Part shown: positions 1 to 13,523 of the stretch, in pieces
Numbering within the stretch: the stretch's first letter is position 1
Layout: each line of letters opens with the position of its first letter
Source: Sindora glabra
Lineage: Eukaryota > Streptophyta > Magnoliopsida > Fabales > Fabaceae
NCBI GenBank assembly: GCA_020226215.1
Contig: CM035227.1
Span: 107,553,732-107,617,731, forward strand
Length of the DNA: 64,000 nucleotides
Reading direction: 5' to 3'
Translations under genes and position numbers: made by a program
The notes under the pieces: generated by a model
Told to the model about the DNA's origin: nothing
Seen by the model: only the letters and a program-made list of their open reading frames with translations
Database searches by the model: none

Positions 1-3000
1 AAAGTTATCCTCCTTTTGAAAATTCAAGTTTTTTAAGCCCGAGAAAGCAAAGGCATTCTCTATATGTTAACACATTTATAACAATTCTTTAATGCATTTG
101 ACGGACATTTAAGAGTTCAAACTCTTATTTAAAGCCTAGAACTTGATTTTAAATCATTCCTAAGAACATTTACTATTATATTAACACAAGAAACTCATTT
201 TTTTCTTGCTCTCAAATGTTCAACTTTATTAACATAAGAATCCTTTAGATTCAATTTTTTTCTTTTAATTTTTCATTATGTAATCATCTCTTGAGATTTA
301 ATAAATTAAAATTCTTTATATTAAACAATCTTTCATTGTATTTATGGTAAAATTTCTCTAAAGTTTTCAATAAGGAGGAAAATTTTTTGTTACAGTATAT
401 TTTGAATGAGAAAACTCAAAGGAGTTCTCTTAATTAAGAAATGATATTATAATTTTTTTTTCAAGTTTTTGAATTAAACTTGAAGAGATAGTAAATTAAC
501 AAAAATTAAATTAAACAAACTTGTTAATGAATATAATTCTTAAAGTGTTAAATTTACAAGACTTAACTACTCTAAATCATTATATTCAATCTTTTCAACC
601 CTAACTCTTTAATTTTTTTTTTTTTTGCATAATTTTCTGGTTTCATTGTGATGGTACGTTGAATTATTTAAAATTATTTAATTTGCTTGCCTTCAAAGCT
701 AATTGTTTATTTAGTGTTTCAAAGTGTCAATTGATTGAAAAATATTTGCAAAAGCTAAATTTATTTTAAAAATGTGTAGAATTCTAAAACTCAAACCATT
801 CCCTCTTGGTTGAAATCCTTGGCTACAAATAGGTGTCAAATTTTGAGTTTCAAATTATCTTACTGAAACTATTTATAAATCTAAATGAACCTAATAACTT
901 TTTATTTTATATTATTACATAAATTTTATATTATATGCAACAAATTACTCATTTAAAATTGCATAAATTCATTTAGACTCATATATAGTTTTTTTTTAAC
1001 TAAGTTCAAATATTTCATGCTCCGTGAAAAATTTGGATTAAATAACATTTACTTTATATCATCTCATACAAATTTATTTAAATTTTTATTCAAATTAGAA
1101 TTAAACTGGAGGTTTAAATTTTCAATTTTGATGAGTTTAGGTTTGAAGTCACACTTAATACCTTATACCATTTTCGAACTCTAGTTTAACAAGTAAATAT
1201 TTAGTGTGTATTTGGTATAGTAAATAAGTTAGGTTGTAAGTTATAAACTAATTTTTATACATGTCTGATGCATTAATTTATTTAAAAAATAAACTCTTAT
1301 TTAATAAATTTTGTAAGATAGTTTATAACTTATAAATTAATAACTTTTCAAATTTTTATAAATTTATATCTTTTTTTAATTATATGATAACCTATATCCT
1401 AATTATGTAAATATATTTGATACATCTTCATTAATTTAATATAAATAAATAAAAAAGCAAGTTAATAAATAAATATGTGATATAATTAATTAAATTTTAG
1501 GTTATTATATTATTATTTTGAATATTAAATATATAAATAAAAAATTTAATGTCATAAACTTAATTAAATAAATTTTAAATAATTATATTCTTATTTTGAA
1601 TATTGTAATTATTTTGATGTAATTTTATTTTGAATATTGTAATTACTTTGATGTAATTTAGTTTGAAAATAAACATGTATTAGTTTAATTTATATATTTA
1701 TTTATACTAAATATGTTTTTATATTATTTTATATTTTTCAACTAATTCAATAACTAATTTTAGCCACCACTTCTATTACAATTAGTAGCTTTATCAATTA
1801 TCACTTATAAATGATCAGTTATTAATTAATTTATTAGTTAACTTATCAAATACTTATTAAATATAATTTTAATTGCTTCCATCATCCAACCCTAATGCAT
1901 TGTTTGGGAGTTAGTGCAAGAAGGAAAGGGAAGAGAAATCAAAGGAAGAAAAAAAATGATAATAGAGGGAGAACATAGGGTTAAGTCATGATTTCTCTTC
2001 CCTTTATTTAGATCTCTAAATTTATATAAAGATAATGATAGGTTAAACTAAAATATATAATTGGTTAGTATGTATTTTTACAAGTTTATATTTTTTAAAA
2101 AAAGTTAATTTATTAATAAATTTTTTACAATTAAAACAAAAATATCTCTCTAAATTTCTTCTAAAAATTTTTTTTCATAAAAAATGATATGATAAATTAA
2201 TATATAATAATATTATAATTTTTACTTAAAGAGTTTACGAAAATATGGCTATGGTTTGACTTGATATGAGCTTTTTTTTGACAAGGTCAACAATGATTTA
2301 ACCCGCATTCACCTAAAGCCAAGATGATTTAAAATAAGGATGAATGTGTATGAAATTATGAGTAAATAAATATATAACACAATTGTTAGGTCTAATTATT
2401 ATTAATAAGAAAAAAGATGATTTTATATTTTTTATAATTATAATATTTAATATGTACTTTTCACACACCAGGTACTTTTCAAAAAAATAAATAATATATT
2501 TTTATTTAAATATAAATAATAATAAAATATTAAAAATATAAATATAAATATAAATTAAAAAATAAAATAATTTTAAAATTATAAATCAAGTAAATAACCT
2601 TCTAAAAATATTCCAAATTGAAGGAAAACAAATTAATGAAAAGCAAAAGATTTGAATCATAAATTCTTATTACTTTTCCGTCTTTAAACAAAAGTTCCAA
2701 AGAAGGAAGAAAAAATAATACTCAATCTTTCCTTTTCTTTCTCTCCTCTCAAGTATATCATAAGTAGCGAATGCTCGTATGAAATATTCTCAAGCAATTA
2801 GATAAATACATAGAAATGCTAATATGAGATTTTTAATAATTCATATATTTTGATAGAAAATATTTTTTAATTATGATTATAAAATATTAAAATATGAAAA
2901 TATTTTATTTAGTTAATATTAAATGTAAAGAATCTAAAGAATAATTTTTTATATTTAAAAAAATTACTTTTTACTATTATTATAATTTTAATATTATTCT

Positions 3001-3103
3001 TAATCACAAATTATATAATATATATTATTCTTATAATCATGTATATATAAACGGTATTTTTTATATAAATTTTTTTTTTAACAAAATAAACGAAACATAA
3101 CAT
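1..3103. other. AT-rich intergenic DNA, no gene seen
   Basis: No open frame of credible length or composition is present on either strand. The stretch is dominated by A/T runs, including a T run near 610-626. A diffuse inverted-repeat segment at about 1204-1856 is listed separately. Confidence 0.7.
1204..1856. repeat. Possible degenerate MITE with inverted ends
   Basis: The left edge reads GTGTGTATTTGGTATAG, and the reverse complement of the right edge reads TAAGTATTTGATAAG. TTA lies on both sides (1201-1203 and 1857-1859), as expected for a PIF/Harbinger (Tourist) type insertion. The inverted repeat is short and diverged and the interior is pure AT-rich sequence, so the ends are approximate and chance similarity is possible. 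Confidence 0.3.
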
Positions 3104-3410
3104 TTACCATATGTGGATCACGTGTGAAAGATAAGTCAACAAAATATGATGAAAAATAAAATTCAAAGCAAGGGAATTTAATTCATCGCACTCTGATTCA
3201 CCCACCACCACGCCACCTGTCGGCAACCCCATGCTGCAAGTTAACTCTTCAGAACGGATCATGCCACGTGTCCACTCTTGACTATAATGGCACACGCTCA
3301 TCGTTGCCACGTTGATAATTGACAAAGTCGGGACAGATTACAATTGGATGCACAGAAAAGGCATGCGACCTTCACATGCACCCCCGTCCCCTTACCATTC
3401 TTTCTTTCGT
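3104..3410. promoter_or_regulatory. GC-richer island with clustered G-box/ABRE cores
   Basis: This island stands out from the flanking AT-rich DNA. It holds two CACGTG palindromes (3119-3124 and 3265-3270, the second in the context GCCACGTGTC) and a CACGTT at 3308-3313. Clustered ACGT cores are typical of bZIP/bHLH-bound, ABA- or light-responsive plant promoters. No gene can be assigned to it within the window. The minus strand is open for 73 codons here, but the frame has no recognisable domain. Confidence 0.35.
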
Positions 3411-5270
3411 AAAATAAAAATTTTTCGTTAAATTATCTTGTTATATTTTATAATTTCATTCTCCTTCTAATTAAATTTCTGTAATTTATATTTTAAAATA
3501 AATATTTTTATTTTTATTTTTAACAAAATATTTCATGTCATTTTTTTTGTTAGTTAGAGTTAACAATCAACACATTTGAGCAATGCTTTTTAATATTATT
3601 TAACAATTACTCTTGTGGGACTTTAATAGCACATTTATATGTATCTAAATAGAAAATAACTTATAAAAAATTAGGACATATATTATGAAATATATCTATT
3701 TTTAGAGAGAAAAGCTAAGTCACACCTTTTATTCTATTAACCACTAAAAATTCATTGTTTACATGGGTGGATCGTTAATAAAATAAAAAAAGAGAAATAT
3801 CTAATTACAAGAAAAAAAAGTATAGAGATCCAATTAAGGTGATGGAAAGATTTTAAGAAATTGGAAATATAATTAAAAAAAATAATTTCTTTAATAAGAG
3901 TAATGATAATAAAAAAAATTTTAAACTACTCTTAATTGACCACTTAAACTCAAACTTAATTAAGAATAATTAATAAAAATAGTAAAAAAATGCAAATTTC
4001 AAATTATCAATTAAGTGTAAGTGTGCATCGCTTAACCGCAACAAAATGTCTGGCCGAATAAGTAAATAAAGAAAGTCCAAAAAATTTTAAAAAAATAAAA
4101 AATATGCAAATTTATACACTTCTACTCCATATATTTTGGAATTCTTTGCCGTCTAAATTTCACATTTTAAATAAAATTCTAAAACATGTAAATGCTTAAA
4201 TATCAATGTATTTGAGTGAAGATTGATATTTGCTGTTTCTTTCATCATATGTGTGATTTAATGCTAGATTGATTATTGCTATGATTGCATTAATAGTGCA
4301 AGTATTTTTAACCCAATTTTAACCACTAAATCACTAAGTTTGCACATAGTATTATATAAGTGTTTTTTTTCCTAGATTCCAACAAATTAATCGATCTAGA
4401 CATTTGGATAGAAAAATCCACTATCATTAACAAGGAATCGCCTAATCGGGACAAGAGCAAGAGAGGAAAAATAATAGAAAAATAATTTGAATCTCTACTC
4501 TTATATTTATCAATTGATAAGTATACCAATAAGACTTCATTAACAATATAAATGATTGGTTTTGATTTTTTTTTTAAAAAAAGATGCTTATTGTCTAATT
4601 GAGTGAGTTAAGAAATAGTTTTAACTATTTTTAACTAACTCATGATTATTCCTAATTAAATGTTTGATTCTTGTGTGATGGAATATATTATCTTTATCAT
4701 TAACAAATTTTTCTTGTTTAATTCTCTTCTTTCCCTTAAGATTTCAATTTACATTGCCATCTGAGACAAAAAGAAAAAAAAACACCCCCCTTGCATAATT
4801 ATAATGACTACCACCACCTTCGCCAATATAATTGTTATCATCATTACTCTTTTCATGATTATTATCGTAATTATCGCTATAATTAATAATATTATTATTG
4901 TTATTATAATTATTATTATTATTATAATCTTACCACTATTATAAATCTATGATCACACTACTAATATTACTCATTGCAATCATCATCCCATTGTTATTTC
5001 TACTAAAATTGACACTCTAACTTATTCGCTAACTTATGAATTAAATAATAAGAAAAAAAATTATAAATAATATAATTTTATTCTTTAAGTAAATTTAATA
5101 ATTAATAAATATAATGATTTTATTTTTCTTTTTTATTTGATTTCATTCCTGTACATCGAATCGTATACCATCTTAAACTAGGATTGAATTAGAAGTTAGA
5201 ATGAAATTACATAAAACAACAGACTAATTTATTAATAATAATAGGAAAGAAAATTAAATTTTCCTTGTAA
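3411..5270. other. AT-rich intergenic DNA
   Basis: No gene or structured repeat is recognised. ATT/AAT-rich low-complexity sequence lies around 4,870-4,930. Short frames are low complexity and lack domains. Confidence 0.65.
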
Positions 5271-5273
5271 TAA

Positions 5274-5500
5274 ACCAGGGTGATGATTTCCGTGGGCCCG
5301 TGGAATTGCAATGGTGTGACACGTGGATGTTTGGAAGTTTTGGAAATTTGCACTAGTCAAGCAAGATTATGTGTGGGAGACACAGACAATGTCCGACCCA
5401 AATTCCGAAATGAACGGCTCTGGTTGGGTCCCGACCGTGAAGTTCAAATCTTCCACGGCTCTGATTTGGGTCTTTTCACACAAACCTAGAAATCTGGATT
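5274..5500. promoter_or_regulatory. Second GC-richer island with G-box and TGGGCCC motif
   Basis: TGGGCCC (5293-5299, a TCP/site-II-like motif) lies 20 bases before a CACGTG G-box (5320-5325). The island is clearly less AT-rich than its surroundings. Frames of 60-69 codons on both strands overlap one another and match nothing I recognise, so a promoter fragment or gene relic is more likely than a coding gene. Confidence 0.3.
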
Positions 5501-5520
5501 CACGCTTTACTAATTTTATT

Positions 5521-8500
5521 TTGTGATATTCAAATTCTTTCGAAATCAAGTCAAGGTATATATATATATATATATATTATGTTAACAATGAGGAAATTTG
5601 AATTAAAAAATTTTAACATATTATCTATTTAGCTCACCCCCTAATATGTTACAATGAAAAATAAAATAAAGTCAATATTTGGGAACTGTCACCATAATTT
5701 GGTATCGCATGATGTTTCCTCTTGTGGCTGTCAATTTTGATTTTCATCTTGAAAAACACCTAGTTTGTGACTTAATAATGTACACTGTCTAAATGGTGAA
5801 AATTTATTAATATAACTAAAAATCTCTCATTTTGAAATTGGATTGGATGTGAAAAGGTTTATTTTTCCTTCTTATTTTCGATTATTCATATTTTAAATTT
5901 AATTTTTTATATCAATTATCTTAAGGGAACAAATAATTTGCAAGTATTATTATAAATTTTTAAAGAGATCAATGCTGTATCCTTATTTTAAAATAAATAA
6001 TCTGTTGTATTTTTAAATATTTACGTATGAAAATATAGAGGCATAATTATGACATAACTTAATTTATTGAGCTACTTGACAAGCTAATGAAAAAATTATA
6101 AATTCACTTCTGAATACTTTTCCTAGATTTATCAGCACAACACTAGTGTCATGCAGCATATGCAATGTTATTTCTCATAAAGTCCTTGCAATGTTAATTT
6201 GAAATTCATTTCTAATTGAGATAGTTGTTACAATAAGGAAAAAAAAAAGTTGTGAAAATAATAAAATAAAACAGCTTTAACAAGAGGTGACACTTAGTTT
6301 ATCACAAACAACCATAGTACAACTGGTTATCAAAGGATTAAGCCTTCAATGCTTCCAAGATATATAAAATTCACATTATCTAATAGCGATCCAAAGTTCG
6401 ACAAAATTCATAGGAAAAAATGTGGGAAGTACTCTGCAACAAAAGTCAAGATTTGCTTCTTTAATTGCGTTCATTCCATCAAACCGAAACCATAGACCGA
6501 AGTCAAGTCATGGGTCGTGCAGACCAAAATCATGTGCAGCACTCAAGTATGACATTATATATTCAAAATCTGAAGGGGTATCATAGATACGTGAATAGAA
6601 AATTGCCCACGTAGGGGACCATTGTCCTATACTGTAGGTCACAAAGTGGCCCCTCGGAACCACAGTTCACCGTAAAAACAAGAAACAAGATAATACAACA
6701 CGGGTGAATACCCCCCCCCCCCCAGCCCCATTCAAAAGGATCTTCAATATCCGGCAAATTATGCTAAGCTCCCGATTAATCTAAAATCAAATCAGATTGA
6801 ATTTGTTTAAAAATAATAATTTAAAATTTTACTTAAAAATTTTTACAAACTAATAATTTTTTTATTCACAAAATTTAGGTTTAAAATCTTACTTAAAAAA
6901 TCCCTTAATTACCTAAATCAACCACCGTTAATAACACAAATGAATTTTATAAATGAGATTTTAAAGTTCATAGTAACATGATAATTTTAAAAATTATTAA
7001 ATTAAAATTATTTAATCACATTTAATAGACAAGAATAATTTTGATTGGATAATTACAATCGACAATTTTAAAGTTTGATCTTTTATAACTTTGAAATTTT
7101 AAAAGTACTATAACAAACACTTATAATATATGAGTTGTAGCAGTAATATGTATACAATTTGAAAAAATTTGTAATATATTACTGATATATAATAAAATTT
7201 AATTGTCGATAAAAGATTATCAATTTGACATGCTTCATATAACTTAGAATAGTAGAGTTTTCTTTTTCTTCTTTAAGCTTCTAGCAGCTAATATAATACA
7301 ACATCTAAACAAAAGATATGAGAAAAGGAGTGCAGCAATATGTGCAAGTTGGCTTTGTTTGTTACTAAAGTCTGAAAATGTAGCTGTAATACCTAGGCTG
7401 CCTCACGGACTTCACATAACATAGCTCGCTTGCTGCAAGTGGCCTCCCTAAATTCGATCCCCTCTCTATTTGACAAACTATAATTTTGTCATCCACACTT
7501 ACATTGCTAAGCACATAACTTCTCATGCAATTATTACAAATGAAATTAAACTCTTAAACATATTTAGGCGACTCATTTGGACATTCTCTATTCTAATCAA
7601 GGCTCCTTACGACTTAACCAGTGGTCTTGTTCCTAAAAAAAAAATCGTTATAACAACTATTTAATAATGTCTTAGGTCACATTAGAATAATGAATCTTTG
7701 TATAATCCGAAAAATACATAAACCATCCATTGGGATATTTTATTTCTCTCAGTCTCTATCGCTCTCAATTGTGAGTGGGATTGGAATCGAATTAAGTTGG
7801 ATTAGGCATATTTTATTTAAAATAAAATGAGTATGACTTGAGCTTGAGTTTGTCCCCAATTATTATATTGTTTAATTAATTAAATAATAACGAAACTATA
7901 TCTTTGAAAAAAATATAATATTTAATATAATTATAAATGTCATTAAATAAAATAAATTTAAAATTATAAAAATAAATTAAAACTTTAATTAATTATAGAT
8001 TATATTATGTATAAGTAAATATAGAATAAAAAAATTTAATCGAGCTACTCAACATAATTATAGTCCCTATTTGTGAGATGGCCCAGTTTCTTACTAAAGA
8101 ACAATGCTATCTTACTCTTCCGCTTATTATCTTAAAAATAAATAAATAAATAAATAAAGAATTGTACCTCATTCTTTTTGAGAGGATGTAGCAAACCCAT
8201 ATTAAAATTGAATACGGGTTTGTCTTTTTTTGCTCATTATTAGGGTGGTTGGTTTCTTGCTGTCATGCAAGAAACATGGAAATATCATTTGAGTGAAATA
8301 ATCGATACAATTAAATATTGATGGTATATATGAGAGTTAAAATGGGAACAAGAGAAAAGGAAAAAATAACAAGAGAGCATGAACAGTAAGAAGATGTATT
8401 GTTAAGTTATAACTTTTAATCCCCTTACTAATGTCTTTAAGACACTTCCAAATTCTTTGAAATAGAGAGATACATAATAGTAATCAGTCAAAGGGTGTGA

Positions 8501-8570
8501 AAATTTTGAAATTTTAATTATAGACTTTTTAGTATCTTTTTCTACTAAATTAAAACTTCAAATAAGAAAA
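5521..8570. other. AT-rich intergenic DNA with an unusual C homopolymer
   Basis: No gene is recognised. A run of 13 C residues lies at 6711-6723 and a TA microsatellite at about 5,558-5,578. 6,480-6,780 is somewhat GC-richer, without a coding signature. Confidence 0.6.
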
Positions 8571-8572
8571 GA

Positions 8573-9120
8573 TCATGATATTAAGACAAAACAAAACATT
8601 AGTCCCGAATATTTGCAACAGCCGGTAATTTGAAGTGCAAAAGAAATTAATATTAAGACAGCCAAATTTGGTGGGCCCCTTAATCTGGGAGAAATGCTAC
8701 AGTCCAACTGCACCATGAGCATGCTTGGTATGGGCATATGTGTGTTACATGACTGTGAGGAAATGTCTCCTTCCTCGGCTATTAATCCAACAAAAAAGTT
8801 CAGACATCTTTTAACAGCTACAGTCAAGTATTGTCCACACTTTCTATACAAACCAACAACGCAAAGTTTAAACATACGGCACAATCTGCATATATCTACC
8901 TGAGCTCTATCTCCTTCTGCAATTTGTGGTGCAAAATTTTGCATCTGCCAAAACTTCTATTTAATATGGTTTTGGCTTTCCTGTGAAGCTGGTGGCTAAA
9001 TCCAAACATGGTTGTGGCTTTACGAGCTCTCACCGTTTGACACCTTAAGTAGTCTACCCTATTTTAGGGCCTGCTGGCTTGCCTTCAGCTAGTTGCCACA
9101 TTGTGCATACTATTTTTCTT
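8573..9120 (-). other. GC-richer segment with an unassigned 123-codon ORF
   Basis: The minus strand is open from an ATG at 8944 to a stop at 8573 (123 codons), the longest ATG-initiated frame outside the CRF gene and the CACTA element. The product is Cys- and Leu-rich with no recognised domain. The plus strand is also partly open, and there is no clear promoter or poly(A) signal. It could be an exon of a lineage-specific gene, a non-coding transcript or chance. The neighbouring sequence to 9,120 is also GC-richer, hinting at a former genic segment. Confidence 0.15.
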
Positions 9121-11160
9121 TTTAATAAGTACTATATTCTTGTACTGTTTTTCCCTCCATATTCCATTTGAACCCAAAATTCAAAAAAAAAAAAAAAAAG
9201 TTAAAGGAACAATACTATAGCTAGGATACTTATCGTACATGCTTATAATAACTTTTCAAAATTAATAAAATAACTTTATTAAATTTAAGTAATAACAAAA
9301 TGAAGAGATGCGAATGGAGTGTGTTTTCTATATGTATCTCTAACGATGCCGAAATCAAAATATCATAATTATAATTATAATTTTATAACACTGTTGGAAA
9401 TAAAACCCAATAAACAAGAAAAAATAGCTGATCAGAAGTTAAGTATTGTGCCTAAAATTAAGATTAAGATTATATATGATTTCTAGTGGAATCATGGAAT
9501 GAAATGCATATGAACTATGAAGCAAGAGCATTTTCCCTTTTTTATTTAATTAGTAGAGTTAATGCATTTTTCTTTTTTTGTAATTTTACATTTTTTCTCA
9601 AAATTATATATAATTAAATAATACATATAACATAAATATACAAATTCCCCATGCAATAGGACTTACTTTTACTGAAGCGATAGCTAGGTGTATTCTAGTA
9701 GTAATTAAAGACCTTTTGAAGATGTTGAAGTCTTCTCACTATCAATTTAAATATTAAAAAAAGACTTGATGTATCTCATAATTAAAATACAAAAACAATA
9801 ATTTATCAAATCACATTTCTTTTATGGTAGAATCTCTGTTTAGTTAAACTTTAAAAGAAAATGTTCGGTAAATTAAGTGCGTTTCACCCATGTCAAACCT
9901 TCACTTGTATATAATACGTGGACGCATTCATACAAACTTTTGCCCCTATGATTGGACGTGGATGTTATGTGCCCATAATAAACATGTAAAGAAAAAGTTG
10001 GTGGGTTAACGATGGGAAATTTGAACAGAATATTAAACTTAAATGTTATCGTGTGAGTTTTTTTGAACATAAATTTAAATTTATTTCAATATTAATTGTT
10101 TTGCTTAATGAATACTTATTTTAACAAAAAAAAAATTTCAACGATCAAAAGTTAATTCAGTTGCTAGTTGATATGTACGATTAGACTTGTCAATAATTTT
10201 CGTTGAGAAAATCCTACCTAATTTTGTACTCACAAAAAATTATTGAATTTTCGTAAAAAATACCGTAAGGCAATAATAAGATGCTGGGAAGAATCGAAAA
10301 GTGAGTCTTATTAAAGAAAGATGGCAGGGTTGTTGTCACAATTAAATATATTTGCCCCAAATTGTCAGACCAATTCATTCATATATACTTTCCAAAAGCG
10401 TTCAGCAAGGCACTATAAAGCCCCATCTCGTACAATATGGGTGAAATTTGGTGGACACAGAGTGAATCGCAGTAACTCGCGAGGTTTATTTATATCTCAC
10501 GTGAAAGTAGATACCAGGAAACCTTCACCCAAATAATGCGCATACCTCACATTAAATACCTAACTAAAATAATATAAATATGGGAGAGTTATGATATAAC
10601 ACTATATTAGAATATAGTGGTGTATTATTAATAGAATAATATATCGATATATTATTAAATTTGATCATATAATTATGTTAATAATTTTTTAAGGTATGTT
10701 GCATAATAATATATCATAGTTAAATATGATGATATACTATGTATTACATTTTTTCTTAACAAAATAAAAAAAAAAACTCCTAATTAATCAGTAGATATAT
10801 AATTTGTTCATCCACGACGAATAAAATTTAAAAGAAATACAAAGAGAAATGATGGAAAAATAAATTAATTATTTTTCTTTGTATTTATTTAAATTCTTAT
10901 TGATATGGAACATACAAATTGTGTATAACCACTAATTCATTAAGAATTTCTCTAATAAATTCACTAATTCACTACAAATAAAATTAAAAAGAAATACAAA
11001 GAGAAATGATTGGAAAATCAATTAACTAATTCTTCTTTATATTTATTTCAACTCTCATTGATATTGAATATACAAATTGAGTACAGTGACTAATTCACTG
11101 AGAATTTCTCTAATAAATACACTGCAGTGATAATATACTTTAAATATTTGAAAGAGGCAA
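9121..11160. other. AT-rich intergenic DNA with a 22-bp perfect palindrome
   Basis: No credible gene. A perfect 22-bp palindrome centred on ATCGAT lies at 10635-10656, within about 200 bp of AT-rich, partly self-complementary sequence that may be a worn MITE. 10,300-10,540 is slightly GC-richer and open for 71 codons on the plus strand, without a recognised domain. Confidence 0.5.
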
Positions 11161-12239
11161 TGATAGAGCTATGATTTCAAAGAGAGGCATTCCTAGCGGG
11201 AGGAGGTTCTTGCGTTACAAAATGACTTACTTTCCATTGGCATTTTATTAGTGGCTCTAACAGGTGCAGGGGCTTTGCTTTCTGGACTTTTCAGTTCATT
11301 CTGCGCATTTTATAATCAACATGTGCATATCTGCTCAAGCTGCGCAAATTAAAGATGGAAGTTCAAAATAAAAATGAATACAACTCTACAATGTAAATCA
11401 ATCATTTATCAAAAATAATGTTGCATTCTTGCCATCCACCAAAAAAAAGGTTGCTTTGTTAGAAAAACACAATTTAATGAAGAATGAACCATTCTTTTTT
11501 TGTATTGGCCGAGGTAATCCATTTGACATACATAAAATTAACATAGAATATGAGAGAAATAATTTTTTAAAATAATATCTTATAGCACTATATTATCAGA
11601 AAATACAATAAAAAATATTAAACTATCTGGTAGTGCAAGCAAGAATACGAACTATTATCTGGTGAGACTTAATGCTTCATGCCACGTCACAGAAGAGTAG
11701 TGAGGAGTATGCACAGATTTAATTTTAAAAAATTTATTACCAACCAGAAAACTCTGCACAATACATGACAGCCTTCAAAGAAGCAATAAATCAACAGAAA
11801 TATTGTCTGAATTTAGTGCGATTTCCTGCAGAGTTGGTAGGTCTAAATTAAGAAGAGAAGAGAGACGAGTCATTTGAATTAGCTATCAAAAATAAGTTTT
11901 TCATATTCAAAATTCACATACACACTACCGGTATGCAATTTCTGCAGAAGCAGAAAAAAAAAATTGTACTTAAAAATTTATTAAAAATTAAATTTTCGAA
12001 TTGCTTTTAGTTGAAAATTGCAGAAAGCAGAACAATTGCAATTTGATTCTTTTTCAAATGATGGGATCTTGTACACAGTTTATTAGCAGAGTTTTAGCCT
12101 TTTGCCATAACAAGAAAATTACAGAAGCGGTGAATGAAGATGAAAAGGCGTACGATCCTGCAAGACAAACAGAAGTGCAGCACACAAATACATAAAGATA
12201 TGCACAAAAAGTAAGGGAATCCAAACCATTTCGTACTGA
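11161..12239. other. Moderately GC-richer intergenic segment
   Basis: No gene is recognised. Base composition is more even than in the flanks and short frames exist on both strands (for example 12001-12195 plus), but none shows a domain, signal peptide or family resemblance. This may be an old gene or transposon relic. Confidence 0.35.
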
Positions 12240-12377
12240 GATCTTTGAAGAGTCTTTCAAGGAGTAGGAACACATCAATAATGCTGTGGTAGTCCCAATT
12301 TGTATTGAAATCTTTGAAGAGTCTTCCAAGAATTAGGAACACACCAACAATGATGTGGTGGTTGGAAGCTCCCAATG
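12240..12377. repeat. 69-bp direct tandem duplication
   Basis: The block beginning ATCTTTGAAGAGTCTT at 12241 recurs at 12310 and is similar over its whole 69-bp length (copies about 12240-12308 and 12309-12377). Because 69 is a multiple of three, the minus strand reads through both copies as two 23-residue repeats (VFLILGRLFKDF and VFLLLERLFKDL cores). This is suggestive of, but not proof of, a former coding exon. Confidence 0.7.
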
Positions 12378-13240
12378 CTCTGTTCACACTCAAATATGCA
12401 ATGTTGATGCGAGTAGAATTGTGAATAATGGGTATTTAGTGGAAGTGGAATGCTAAAAACTACCAATAGGAAGTGTTAGGAAAGATGCAAAGTATGGGTA
12501 TGTTTTCAATCTGACAAAATAGAGGCCTTTGTATGCAGTAGTGAAGGTATTTATAAACCATGGCAATAGTGGCTATGACTATAAGGCCATTGTGGATAGT
12601 TACCCTTCCACAACATATATTAAGGTGGTCGAAACAACGACTTATGATTCCTGCAATTGCAATCTCACCACAATCCGCACCTTTGATCTCATTTCGACTC
12701 TCCCTGACGTATCAAAAAGAGCAAAAGATGAGAATCCTCTATCTTTTATAAATTTTGATTTTTTCTGTAAATAATTACGTTATGTAATCGAGTTACCAAT
12801 TACCAAAAACATGCAGAACGATCTAATAAAGGAACCTTAGTTTTGGTTTCGAGAGGTGTGAGTCAAAAGAAAATGAAATTAAAGTAAATTATCGACTCAC
12901 TTATATTGAAAGGAGTTTCCCTCAACTTCACAAAGTGCAAGCTTATTTTTATTTTATTAAAACTTATAAATTCATATTAATTAGCACAAATTCAAAGTTA
13001 TATTACCACCAAATTCTAATCATAATTGTTGTAAAAAATATCTCATTTTCAAATAAACAAACATCAGATAATTAAATTAATCAAAATAATATAATAAATC
13101 ATAAAAATATTTAATGTAGAAAACCTCAAATTCTAAAAGAATAATTAAAGATGGAAAAAGATCTGCTATAATAAAAATGATCTTAAATTACAAAATAATT
13201 TGTGTAAATTGAAGGCTCCTTACCATTAAAGATAATGCGT
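12378..13240. other. Intergenic DNA, possible gene relic
   Basis: The plus strand is open for 81 codons at 12529-12774, but the first codon is TTG, no domain is recognised and no splice-consistent neighbours were found. The remainder is AT-rich. Confidence 0.35.
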
Positions 13241-13523
13241 GTAAATTACTGGATAATTTTTTAATCATTATCCTTATTTTTTTTAAAAAAAATTTATAAG
13301 AAATCTTCATGTAAATCTCACAAGTATCCGCACCATATTTCTTTTATATTGCAAATTCTTGGCAATACAAATATTTAAACTTGTAAATTACTGGATAATT
13401 TTTTAATCATTATCCTTATTTTTTTAAAAAAAATTTATAAGAAATCTTCATGTAAATCTCACAAGTATCCGCACCATATTTCTTTTATATTGTAAATTCT
13501 TGGCAATACAAATATTTAAACTT
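13241..13523. repeat. 142-bp near-identical tandem duplication
   Basis: The sequence starting GTAAATTACTGGATAATTTT at 13241 repeats at 13383 with only a few differences (one A lost from a homopolymer, one C/T change). High identity in a region where other repeats are strongly diverged suggests a recent local duplication. Confidence 0.85.

Noticed and set aside
8694..8903. 69-codon plus-strand frame opposite the 123-codon ORF
   Set aside because: Overlaps the longer antisense frame and has no recognisable features.
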